A stretch of DNA of 10,673 nucleotides from Cephalothrix simula. Taxonomy: Eukaryota; Nemertea; Palaeonemertea; Archinemertea; Cephalotrichidae. A program made the translations under genes and the position numbers. The stretch covers positions 1-10,673 of the forward strand of contig JAXIUW010219286.1 in the NCBI GenBank assembly GCA_035591015.1. Direction: 5' to 3'. The notes beneath the pieces are model-generated. The model did not search any database. It was not told the DNA's origin and saw only the letters and a program-made list of their open reading frames with translations. This document shows positions 1-7,912 of the stretch, in pieces (within the stretch, counting starts at the first letter, position 1; the number at the start of each line of letters is the position of its first letter).

Positions 1-230
1 ATAAATACCACTTATGTACTAAGTGCTTAAAGTACTATGAAGTTGAGGATGATGCACATGAGTGCGGCAAAAATCGTGCCTTAATTGTTCGCAAAAAGTG
101 GATGAACACCACTTGTGCTACATTCAACCTCTAACACTAAAAAAGAAAAATCGAGGATCAGGTGATGAAGAAAGCGAAGAAGCAGAAGAGGAAACTGAGA
201 GAGAGGAAGCTATTATAAGGGAGTTTTTGG

Positions 231-312
231 GTAAGTATGATCTGCTTGATTGATTTTGGTTAATGTGATTCATTTTCTCTTAGTTTTATAACATCTAATA
301 CTTTCATTCAAG
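231..312 (+). other. Spliceosomal intron 1 of the PolB fragment (82 bp, phase 1)
   Basis: Donor GTAAGTATG at 231 is a near-perfect metazoan splice donor, and the acceptor TTTCATTCAAG ends at 312. Splicing joins the Gly codon G/GT and keeps the acidic linker open into the exonuclease domain, whereas unspliced reading stops at 251-253. Confidence 0.8.
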
Positions 313-449
313 GTGAATGTGAGGGGGCTGAAGCAGCAGAAGCAAGAGCAGCTGAGGCTGAGGTTTGGAATGGGGAATCAAAGAGTAAAAGTAAACCCAA
401 GATTCAAAGATATATTTATTTTGATGTTGAGGCAATGTTCGAGACAAAA

Positions 450-502
450 GAAATCTTTAAAAAAATATTTCAATTCTTTTATTGTCTTTTTAACATTTAC
501 AG
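450..502 (+). other. Probable decayed intron of the PolB fragment, donor lost
   Basis: The acceptor TTTTTAACATTTACAG ending at 502 is convincing, and in-frame polymerase-like sequence resumes immediately after it (THVPNLVVC). No GT donor is visible after the FETK codons near 450, so the exact left edge is uncertain and the donor has probably mutated. Confidence 0.45.
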
Positions 503-702
503 ACACATGTGCCTAATTTAGTCGTTTGTGAGCATACATGTCCTGCTTGTGAGCATATTAAAGAATTTAATGAATACTCAGTATGTGATGTTTGTGGAAA
601 GAACCAATTTGTATTTTTTGGGGATGATTGCAAAAGTTAGTTCTGTCAGTTTGTTTTCTGCGAGGAAAACATTGGATCAACGGTGATAGCCCATAATTTT
701 AA

Positions 703-771
703 GTAAGATATTTTTTTGTTGAAAATAACTCATAAAATAAAATCATAATTAATGACGCTAACCCTTTTCAG
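703..771 (+). other. Spliceosomal intron of the PolB fragment (69 bp, phase 2), inside Exo II
   Basis: Donor GTAAGATAT at 703 and acceptor ACCCTTTTCAG ending at 771. Splicing joins AA to G and rebuilds the Exo II motif with spacing HNxxGYDxxF, which independently confirms the intron. Confidence 0.85.
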
Positions 772-1531
772 GGGATACGATAGTTACTTCATATTGAAGT
801 ATCTCTATGATAATGCTGTGGTGCCTGAAATTATATTCACCGGCAGGAAAGTGATGTACATCAAGTCCGATCTCATCAAATTAGGTTTGTTGACAGCCTA
901 AGTTTTCTTCCTTTCCCTCTGTCCAGTCTTCCTAAGGCCTTCGGAATTGAAGGTATTGAAAAAGGCAGATTTCCCTTTTTATTTAATAGTCGCAAGAACC
1001 TGAACATGGAATGGAACAGTCATCCTGATGAAAAATATTACTTGCCAGAGTAATGAGTAAAAAAGCTAGTGCAGAATTCTTCACATGGTATAATCAGGTA
1101 AAGCACGAGCCATTTAATTTTAATGAAAAGCTTATACAATACTGTAAAACTGATGTGCAGATCCTACGTTGGCGTGCACACAGTTTAACAAGCTTTTCAT
1201 AAATATCAGCAAAACGGCACTAGATCGTTATATTGAGCCTTTTGTCGAGTGTATAACAATAGCCTCGGCTTGTATGAAGTTATTCCGTGCAAAATTTTTA
1301 GAAAAGGACACCATTCCTATTATACCCAAAAAGGGCTATAGATATAGAGATACTACTTCTATTCAAGCTCAGAAATGGCTTGATTGGTATGCTCACAAAA
1401 ATAGAGTAAGCGTACAACATGCCGGCAATGGAAGAGAGGTAACTATTATCGATGGACTAAAGGCTGATTGATGGTTACTTCGTTAGAGCAAATGGCGAAA
1501 AGGTTGTGCTGAGTTACGATGGACGCTGGTG

Positions 1532-1595
1532 GTAAGGCATAACAAAATTTCCGAGAAATATTAATCCTCGACTAAAAAAAAGTAATGTTTTACAG
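1532..1595 (+). other. Spliceosomal intron of the PolB fragment (64 bp, phase 2)
   Basis: Donor GTAAGGCAT at 1532 and acceptor AATGTTTTACAG ending at 1595. Splicing joins TG to G and gives WWHGCQKC, the expected continuation of this domain in the family. Confidence 0.8.
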
Positions 1596-1943
1596 GCATG
1601 GATGTCAAAAATGTTATAATGGGTCAGAACTGAATTCACTGAAGGCAAGCGTATGCACACATTAATGATGGAGACTCTTGAAAGAGATAAGAAGATAAGG
1701 GATGCTGGGTTTAAGTTAATCAAAATGAGAGAATGTGAATTTAAAAGACAGCTTGCATCTGATGAAGAAATTGGAAATTCTGCGAAGCAAGATTGTATGA
1801 AGCCCCATTAAATTGTGGAGATTCTTTATTTGGAGGACGGTGCAATGCGATTCGACTCTTTTCTGACACTGATATAGATGAGGAAATCCATTACACCGAT
1901 TACACATTGCTCTATCCGTTTATTAACAAAACAGGTACTTTCT

Positions 1944-2123
1944 TCTTTAACTATATTTTCGGATAAGATTGCTAGCCTATTGGATTTAAATTTTGTGTTT
2001 AAATTTACATGTATATTTTTATACATCCTCTAGCTTATGTGTAAATAGGTTATAATTTAAATATTAGATACTACAGTTATAAAAAATTATTTACATTATA
2101 GAATAAAAAGAATATATACATAT
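1944..2123. other. Non-coding AT-rich spacer between the two polymerase fragments
   Basis: The sequence after motif A begins GTACTTTC, which could be a splice donor, but no further polymerase sequence follows on this strand. Small AT-rich inverted repeats are present (for example ATTTAAA facing TTTAAAT near 1983-2004). I see no gene. Confidence 0.6.
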
Positions 2124-3357
2124 TCATTTACAAAATTTAAAATGTCCATAAGGTAGACTTTTTATCCCATTTTCTTCAACCCATTGTTTGTCATCGTATG
2201 GGCTAAGACTTATTTTATTTTGTTCAATGGTATAAAGTCTATGACTTTCATGACCGATTCGTTGCATTATATTAGTGAATCTTCTTTGCTCCTTAAGACA
2301 CTTGACATATGATTTATGATGCAATCAATATCTGGTGCAGTACAACAGAAGAACTGACACCTTTTGCTCTTTTGGATTCGCTCTTGTCTTCCCCATAAAG
2401 TAAGGAGTACATTTTAGCTTTTAACCCTACAAATTCATGTATCACTTTGTAACCAGTTTCAAGCTTCATTTTGCCTGGCACCTTTTTGTTTACAGTTGAG
2501 AACATCGGATGATTCTTGACAAAATTAGAAAAATCAAGATTTTTAAATAGGTATTAAACTTTCCATAAGATCTGGTGTTTGAATGGACATGGTGAGTGAA
2601 TCTGTATCTGTATAAAGGACTGTAACTTTGTCACCATAATGGGGGCGTAAAATGTTGTAAAAGAAATTGTACATAATTTCTTTACTAATATCCAAAACAG
2701 ACATGTCAATATGAATAGGGCGATTCATTACTAGTTTAACTTTTGACCTTTCTACGGCTACTAAACCTTCATTCATAATTTCAGAGCGTTTGTATGATGG
2801 ACATGCTATTAATTTTCTCAACTTGTCTTCTCTATTTACTAAATTGACAACAACCCCCTTTCGAAGATTTTCCATTGTCTTGCCAAAAAGACTATTGTTC
2901 ATTAATTTTAAGAAATCTTTTTCAAAATCATTCGTTGCTTGCATTCTAAGATGGGTATTCATTTCAATATAAGGCTGTAAATAGGCACTTTGAAAGAATG
3001 ATAGAACACAATGAATTTTATCCAACTTCATACCAAGCTGCAAGTATCTCTTTATGAATATAGTGGATAATGTAGTTCTTTTTAGGATATAAATTTAGAA
3101 TCAGCTTTTTCGATTTTGTATCAGGCTTCAAATTTAATTCTTCTAATAATTTCTTACAATATGGACTTAACATATCTTCACCAATGGACATGGTTTCAGG
3201 TGCTAAACGATAACTACTAAAATCATCATGCACTTCTTGTGGCTTTCATAAACCCACTTTTAGTAAGAATCCGATAGCATCAGTAGCTGCTGTATTGTGG
3301 ATATTAAATGTGTTTTTAAAATTCTGTTGTGGTAAATTGGCGCACATGGCTATTTAA
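2124..3357 (-). pseudogene. C-terminal half of a second family B DNA polymerase (palm, thumb, C terminus), broken
   Basis: The polymerase half of a protein-primed PolB, read on the minus strand. It starts near 3357 just after where motif A should be (WAM-like residues, then LPQQNFK), passes PQEVHDDF and RLAPETM (about 3240-3190), and has motif B as KLMNNSLFGKTMEN (about 2912-2866) and motif C as YTDTDSL (2594-2614), with both catalytic aspartates kept. It continues through KKVPGKMK and EFVGLKAKMYS (about 2490-2405) to a complete C terminus with KISLSPYDDKQW and LPYGH, stopping at 2124. Breaks: an in-frame TGA upstream of PQEV, a frameshift near 3030 and frame changes near 2540-2500 and 2340. 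The segment 3043-2543 is open for 166 codons. A possible acceptor (TTTTTAAATAG) sits just upstream of 3357 on this strand. The motif set is that of the NNLYG/FGKTMEN class, unlike the plus-strand half. The family call is firm. Confidence 0.88.
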
Positions 3358-3399
3358 AAATAAAAGAAAGAAAAAGGGTATAATAATCTGCCATGTGTA

Positions 3400-3813
3400 C
3401 CAGCCATTAGATGGGGAAAATTGAAAGAAAGAAAAGCCATTAATTGTTACATCAATGAGACGAAACAAACAGTTAGACCGTATCCCAGAAATTTCAGTGG
3501 CTGGGGGCTACTCCTGATGGGGTTGTAGAAGATGAGGAGGAGGAAGGTCTCTTAGAGGTTAAATGTCCCCATTCCATCCGTAGGCAAAAACCCCAAGAAT
3601 CTTTTAAATTATTACACTTTACAGACAAAAGGGGGTACTTTTGAAATCTAATTATCTTTGAAATCTAATAATTATGCTCAGGTACAATGTCAACTTTTTG
3701 TCACTGGTTACAGGTGGGTGGATTTTGTTATATGGACCCCCAAAGATATTCATATTCAGAGGATTTTCTGGGATGAGCCATTTTGGAATAATTATTTTGA
3801 AAAATTTCTATGA
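3400..3813 (+). pseudogene. YqaJ-type viral recombinase/exonuclease fragment (copy A)
   Basis: YqaJ proteins are PD-(D/E)xK superfamily exonucleases that digest DNA ends and assist recombination. Visible in order: PAIRWGKLKERKAINCYI (about 3400-3455, the RWG...E..A...Y helix); WLGATPDG (3497-3520) with the metal-binding Asp; LLEVKCPHS (about 3548-3574) with the catalytic ExK; and NYAQVQCQLFVTGY followed by VDFVIWTPKDI (about 3670-3750). A TGA ends the frame at 3811-3813. The copy is broken by a frameshift before WLGA (about 3485-3495) and by a short direct duplication at 3640-3670. The N-terminal region and any partner domain are missing: the fragment begins about 40 bp from the head of the minus-strand polymerase fragment. 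The domain identity is clear from the motifs. Confidence 0.85.
3640..3670 (+). repeat. Short direct duplication inside YqaJ copy A
   Basis: TTTGAAATCTAAT occurs at 3640-3652 and again at 3657-3669, an offset of 17 bp. The duplication disrupts the YqaJ frame just before the QVQ motif. One copy alone would restore a plausible length, so this looks like a post-insertion slippage or repair duplication. Confidence 0.75.
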
Positions 3814-4047
3814 CATACACTGGTTACCAAGTGTGCTTGTTTAATACAGTTTCTCCATATAAATTTCACTTCTGTATAGAAAAAGAGATACGAAACCCAT
3901 TATAAACAAACACACTTTTCCAAATTAAAGATGATCCTGAGCTAGGAAGTTTTTTTTTATTGGCGGGCTTTTTTATCTATGTGGTCGGCCACAGAACTAC
4001 TTAACACCAGCTAATAATAAACTAGTTAATCAAACTCAAGTCTTATC
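3814..4047. other. Non-coding spacer
   Basis: No coding similarity seen on either strand. It holds a run of T (3951-3959) and GGCGGGC next to TTTTTT (about 3962-3972). Only a few extra codons (HTLVTKC) follow the YqaJ stop at the left edge. Confidence 0.5.
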
Positions 4048-4685
4048 ATGGCAAGTTACATTAATTTTGCTAAAACAACCACCATCGAAAAAGAGAATAT
4101 TTCTATAACATTGAATTCAGAGAATTTTCTTGTTGCTTCAATAAGCGAATGCAGTTGCTGGCTAGTATTCATCTCACAGGTGAATGGGAAATGAGCTTAA
4201 ACTCCCAATGCACATGTCGTCGATGATGAGTGTACAATATGTTCTGCTGATGATGTTGCTGAAAACTACCATTATGGATACCCTAAACTTATCGAAAGGA
4301 CACAAGTATTCATGGGATCCGCATTAGGTAACAAAATTAGGTCAGAAAATAACAGAGATTTTTGTGGATAAGACTTGGGATAATATAAATGTGATAAAAT
4401 CTGAAATGTGCTTTGGTTGTCAAAATGACTGTCCAATTGGATCATCCAAGCCTGGGGTTGGATTATGATTACACACCAATTAATCCAATTGATCGCTACT
4501 TCAGTAAAGCTTATTCACACATATCGGTATCAGAAGTTTTTGATCATCTCAAGAATAATCTAAGTGACATCACCCCCAATAATAATAACTTGTTCCGAAT
4601 CCGTGAACACTTTACTCTCTTTAGAGTTTGCATAAAACCTTACGTACGTGATCTTCTGCAAAGGCAATGTCTGGACTCTATATAA
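4048..4685 (+). pseudogene. Decayed protein with paired-cysteine motifs, not identified
   Basis: A coding stretch of roughly 210 codons can be followed. ATG at 4048 opens 48 codons containing CSC; TGA at 4192 and TAA at 4198 interrupt; the same frame continues with DDECTICSADDV (about 4222-4257) to about 4360. One frameshift leads to DKTWDNINV and CFGCQNDCP (about 4409-4436), and another leads to the open stretch 4433-4685 ending at TAATAA-type stop DSI. The last segment is rich in Asn and hydrophobics and has YFSKAY and VFDHLKNNL. The C-x2-C pairs suggest zinc binding. A CxGC...HPS pattern resembles, from memory, small uncharacterised proteins seen beside metazoan YqaJ/PolB fragments, but I cannot confirm this. 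It lies between the two YqaJ copies, on their strand. No function is assigned. Confidence 0.5.
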
Positions 4686-4725
4686 ATTTGGATACTTAAA
4701 TAAATTTTTATTTTTTGGATATATA

Positions 4726-4765
<40 letters not shown>

Positions 4766-4872
4766 TTGAATTAATTGTTGTAATGTTACTAATTCTGTAA
4801 ATTCTCCATATGTAAAAAATAGAATATCTAGTGAATATTTTAGTTACTTTATTATTCTGATTTGAAATTCAG
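4686..4872. other. AT-rich spacer with microsatellite
   Basis: No coding sequence is visible. It contains the TTA repeat array annotated separately and ends in a possible splice acceptor (GAAATTCAG, 4864-4872) in front of a short open frame. Confidence 0.5.
4728..4765. repeat. (TTA)n microsatellite
   Basis: About 12.7 perfect TTA units. An ordinary simple repeat in AT-rich eukaryotic DNA. Confidence 0.97.
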
Positions 4873-4980
4873 ACTGATGAGGTTGTTGTTGACTGTAGCT
4901 CTTCTGAAGAAAAGTCTCAAAATTGGGTACTTGTAGTCGAAAAATTCCCAGAGCAGAGTTTTTGTTTTTTGCCGAACTAA
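4873..4980 (+). other. Possible 5' exon of the YqaJ-PHD gene
   Basis: An open frame of 35 codons begins right after an AG at 4871-4872 and ends at TAA 4978-4980. It contains VVVDCSSSEEKSQNW, an acidic serine-rich stretch typical of linkers. A second AG acceptor (GTTGTTGTCACAG, ending 5003) starts the next open piece, so 4873-4980 could be an exon of the same gene with its donor near 4925 (GGGTACTTG). Evidence is only openness, composition and splice-like edges. Confidence 0.3.
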
Positions 4981-5004
4981 TTATTATTACGTTGTTGTCA
5001 CAGT

Positions 5005-6102
5005 GAACAAGAGAATCCTGAAAATGCCAGAAAACGCCTTGTAGATAGTTCAAGAACCAACATTTCTGATGATCTTTCTGCAACTGCATTACCCCACCGA
5101 TACTTGATTTAGCAGAAGAAATGGCATTAATGAATATGCCATGAAAGAAAAGATAAAGTTATTGGATATGATTTCAAAACTTTCAGAAAGTGAACGTCGC
5201 AAAATATTTTCTGAAACGTCAGCGCAGACTGGTTTGAAATGCAAAAAGGGAGACTCACAGCTTCTCTTTTTCATGATATTTACAGAAGAATGAATACTGT
5301 AAAAAAATATTCCACCGAAATAAACGTTTCAAAATGGATGGCCTCTGTCATGAAGTATGGTCCCACTGTACGTACGTATGCAATGTCTTACGGAATAGGT
5401 ATGGAACCTTTTGCAAAAGAGGTCGTGATGAGTCTTGTAAGGCCCACAAGAGGGTAACATTTACCAAGAATCCCGGTTTTTTACATTTATCCGAAGTTAA
5501 ACTACATTGGCGTTACTCCCGATTTAATGTTTGATTGCAAATGTCATGGAAATGGCATCGTTGAGATAAAGTGTCCTTATAGTTCACAAAATGAAATTCC
5601 CTCTCATGAAAGTGTTGATTATCTCATAAAATCAGGTGAAAGTGTGACTGTAAAGAAAAATCGTGTCTACTATAGTCAAATTCAGGGACAGATTCATGTA
5701 CTTGATGAAATAAAAACATCTTATTTATTCATCTATTCTATGAAAGGGAAGGTGTTGATAGAAATTGAAAGGGACACAGAACGTTGGAATGACATTTTGT
5801 CAAATTTAGTTATTTCTATCAAATTTTTTATGTCAAGAACTCATTACTAAACAAATAGCACAGAAATATTTGGATCAGGAAAATAACGATGTCTTAGGTA
5901 CCTCTCACAAAGATAAAGGTGTCACAAGAAGAGTAAATTCAATCTATACGATTAGATCTCTTTTTGGAAAGTGTAGAGAAGAATGCTGTATCCCTTTTTT
6001 ATTTGTAACTTGCTCAGGATGCACTTTAACTTTCATGAATCATGCGTAAAGAATACTTTTCAGGACAATAACAATCCTTGGTTTTGTAAATGGTGTAGCT
6101 AA
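5005..6102 (+). pseudogene. YqaJ-type nuclease with C-terminal PHD-like zinc finger (copy B), lightly broken
   Basis: A PD-(D/E)xK YqaJ exonuclease joined to a C4HC3-like finger. Order of parts: an acidic/basic linker (NPENARKRLVDSS, about 5014-5052), a helical leader (KIKLLDMISKLSESER, about 5150-5197), GRLTASLFHDIYRR (about 5248-5290), then YGIGMEPFAKE (about 5389-5421), TPD (5515-5523), VEIKCPYS (5560-5583), YYSQIQGQIHV (about 5668-5700), LFIYSMKGK (about 5725-5751), and a finger with C-x3-C, TCSGC, FHESC and WFCKWC, ending at TAA 6100-6102. The stretch 5527-5850 is open for 107 codons. Breaks: a stop at 5107-5111, frameshifts near 5240 and 5455-5515, a TAA near 5848 and a frameshift inside the finger near 6030. 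The usual Gly after TPD is missing. The finger probably reads chromatin or DNA, as PHD fingers do (inference). The gene meets a transposase end tail-to-tail a few bases downstream. Confidence 0.82.
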
Positions 6103-6109
6103 ATGTGCA

Positions 6110-6402
6110 TGTGCATGTGCAGTATCCAGGTTGCTAAGTCCACAACACACTCTTAATATTTGGTCTAGCATAGGAAGAATGTTCATGAGCACCTTGGTTT
6201 GAACAAGTTTGAAAGATTTTACTTTCCTAATGATCATCTCAACTAAAATGCGCAGGTTTGCTACTTTTTTGGTTTTTCTTACCCGCGCCTTTGTCATTTG
6301 AGTATTACCCCTTATACCAGGCAACGTCTGCAAGTTCATCCGATATTGTGAAGCCCTTATCTGGTACAGTACAGTTACAAACTGTACAATAAACACATGC
6401 AT
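6110..6402 (-). pseudogene. C-terminal part of a DDE transposase (DDE_Tnp_4-like), truncated
   Basis: Read on the minus strand. PDKGFTISDELAD (about 6365-6325) matches the conserved block around the second catalytic Asp (D at 6359-6361). One frame change later comes TKARVRKTKKVANLRIL, with the third catalytic acidic residue as E in LVEMIIRK (6238-6240), then SFKLVQ, LPMLDQILRVCCGLSNLD. This is the usual end of eukaryotic DDE_Tnp_4 proteins. The N-terminal DNA-binding domain and first catalytic Asp are absent. The unspliced frame passes a possible acceptor (TTATTGTACAG, next to 6381), so the coding part may begin there. The frame stays open past the natural end to 6040, antisense to the YqaJ finger, so the true stop is uncertain. 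The transposase class is clear; the superfamily (ISL2EU, Harbinger or other) is inference. Confidence 0.75.
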
Positions 6403-6596
6403 TAGGTGGCTCTAATATGCCCAGCAGAGATCAGTAGTAAGTTTAATAAATTAAATAAGGATATAAATAAACGTATAAATGATGCATCCTTTCAGTACCA
6501 AACAAAGGGAATGTTAACAATTTTGATTTTAAAACTATAATATATCCTTTACAACTAACTTAAATTAGATAAGAAGCAATATATGATTAACTTACC
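6403..6596. other. AT-rich spacer
   Basis: No coding similarity on either strand. This is where the N-terminal two thirds of the transposase should continue on the minus strand, but the sequence there is AT-rich and full of stops. It is either an intron or unrelated flanking DNA after truncation. Confidence 0.5.
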
Positions 6597-6599
6597 TTA
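6597..6599. repeat. Target-site duplication TTA, left
   Basis: TTA directly abuts GGGAAGCC of the left terminal inverted repeat and is repeated at 8140-8142. Confidence 0.85.
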
Positions 6600-6728
6600 G
6601 GGAAGCCTTCAAAATATCGTTCGCTCCCAACTCGTCAGCTTGCACGTTTTGAAACGCTTTGAAACAAACGAATTTCGCACCTGGTTATAACGCTCGTTTT
6701 GAAGCATTTCATATCGTTTTGGGTGAAC
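6600..6728 (+). repeat. Left terminal inverted repeat of the 1540-bp element
   Basis: It matches the inverted right end from GGGAAGCCTTCAAAA through CTCGTCAGCTTG, GAATTTCGCACCTGGTT and CATATCGTTTT to GAAC. Relative to the right end it has an extra block of about 16 bp (TATCGTTCGCTCCCAA, near 6615-6630) and about 10 bp (near 6645). Several copies of a CG(T/C)TTTGAA word occur within it. Confidence 0.88.
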
Positions 6729-6976
6729 TAATCTTTAGTGTGATTACTTCGCGCCTAATCACCGATGTCAATTATTATTATAAATACACAATTCAAAATA
6801 GTTCGGACACCTGGAAAAAAATTTAACAAAAAGTCGTGGCACAGCTATTGGAGAACAAAAGAAGTCCCTGTGGTGATAGTAGTTTAAATAAATGAAAATT
6901 GTGTATCATTAAATCTTATGCAGTAAATTTAAGTATTTAATTAAGAATGGTGATCAATGATTATGCAAACGCTCAG

Positions 6977-7228
6977 TTAAAGTTTTGTTCTCACATTCAA
7001 CTTTTTCGATTTTTTTCTGTTAAAGATGAGTTCAGTTTTTTTTAGATTTCCAAAGTCATCGACTGACACAAAAACTATTTGATAAACTGTTTCATATGTG
7101 CCATCAGACAAAAATGTCACCACAGCAAGCTTGGCGATCCCTATATACGTAATTATGAAAATCGAGAGTGGAGTGAATGCAATAAAACTTGAAGCAATAA
7201 TGATTGGTATTTTTGCAAAATTATATAT
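6977..7228 (-). other. Unexplained open frame inside the 1540-bp element (83 codons, no Met)
   Basis: The minus strand reads without a stop from 7228 to TAA at 6977-6979. The product begins with a hydrophobic segment (IPIIIASSFIAF, LSIFIITYIG), then LAVVTFLSDGTYETV, DDFGNLKKTELIF and a basic tail NRKKSKK. A possible acceptor (CGTATATAG) lies upstream of GGATCGCC near 7142. The middle looks more like protein than the surrounding AT-rich DNA does. There is no start codon, so if it is real it is an exon fragment. Function unknown. Confidence 0.3.
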
Positions 7229-7442
7229 CTATTGGTGCTGATTCAGAATATCTGCCAATTTACTCAAATTTGTTTTCGAATGATCAATCAATTGTGAATA
7301 TTAATGTTCCACATCAAAAAGGTGTGACCATTCTGTTTATTTACCGGTAATTAAACAATTGAATAGACGTGTAATAATTTGAAACCCTCGGGTTCCTGAT
7401 TAATATCATAATGTGGATCAATGAGTAGAACTGCTTTTATTA

Positions 7443-7625
7443 TTAAAATCTTTTAAATTGAATTGAAATATGTTTTTTTAAATTGAAAAAGAAACAAGAA
7501 CAAGAGTAATGATAATTTGGATGAACATTTTTAATGGAACTGTTTTTTAAGGCGGTACATTTGCATTCACATATATACCCTTTGTAAAACTTTGAAGACT
7601 TAGTTTTCTTGTCAGGAGCAAGCAT
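7443..7625 (-). other. Short minus-strand ORF inside the 1540-bp element, not identified
   Basis: 60 codons from ATG at 7625. It starts Lys-rich (MLAPDKKTKSSKF), then YICECKC, and ends in Phe/Lys-rich low complexity. It has no recognised domain and may be chance in AT-rich DNA. Confidence 0.2.
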
Positions 7626-7912
7626 AGTCCTCCGTACGGTAGAATTTGAAATTTTGATATGCAGTACTTCCTTTAAAAGATTTCATTGACATTTGCACCA
7701 TTTGTCCGGCCATTTGTGTACATTTTGGTTAAAATGACCCCACTGATTAAAGAAAATGGATGGCATACATGTTGCTAGACTTTTCAATCGACAGTCCAAA
7801 AAGCCAGCTTTATAAATGCCAGTCATTTTAATAAATATTATTTTTTCGATTCCAAAATTTATCTTATGTTTAAATCAAAATTAGATCACCTTTTTATGTT
7901 GAGTAATTAAGG

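Larger units (their letters stand above)
3..1943 (+). pseudogene. N-terminal half of a protein-primed family B DNA polymerase (Polinton/adintovirus-like), broken
   Basis: This is the 3'-5' exonuclease half of a type B DNA polymerase, which in intact elements copies the linear element genome from a protein primer. Seen in order: two zinc-knuckle-like clusters (CTKC with HEC near 15-70, then CLNC with HHLCYI near 78-125); an acidic linker; Exo I as IYFDVEAMF (about 414-441); Exo II as HNF/KGYDSYF, split by an intron (about 692-790); Exo III as QYCKTDV (about 1137-1158); a conserved block ECITIASAC (about 1250-1275); and motif A as TDYTLLYPFINKTG (1890-1931). The gene is cut by the left edge, so its start is not visible. 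It is broken by a TAG at 638-640 and frameshifts near 75-90, 885, 1050, 1165, 1470, 1640 and 1800. Similarity stops right after motif A, so the palm, thumb and catalytic motif C are absent here. The motif A style (SLYP-like followed by NKTG) differs from that expected for the minus-strand fragment next door. The family call is firm; the subfamily is inference. Confidence 0.85.

Noticed and set aside
1514-2026. Three overlapping minus-strand ORFs of 63-69 codons
   Set aside because: They are antisense to the polymerase exonuclease fragment, have no recognisable motifs and cross one of its introns.
2790-2972. Plus-strand 60-codon ORF
   Set aside because: It is antisense to motif B of the minus-strand polymerase, whose motifs are unmistakable.
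1-3357. A single polymerase gene split by one inversion
   Set aside because: The motif A type of the plus half does not match the motif B and C-terminal type of the minus half. Kept only as an alternative to be tested.
4728-4765. TTA array as a possible CRISPR or regulatory repeat
   Set aside because: It is a plain trinucleotide microsatellite with no spacers.
4844-5274. Two adjoining minus-strand ORFs of 81 and 61 codons
   Set aside because: They are antisense to the N-terminal part of the YqaJ-finger gene and contain no conserved motif.
5334-5534. Plus-strand 66-codon ORF in a shifted frame
   Set aside because: Its first part overlaps the better supported YqaJ frame. Only its end (a KNPGF-like stretch) belongs to the same gene after a frameshift, so it is not a separate gene.
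6040-6109. Extension of the transposase frame beyond its conserved end (AHAHAHLATPF...)
   Set aside because: This part is antisense to the zinc finger of the YqaJ gene and includes a GTGCAT simple repeat, so it is read-through and not transposase.
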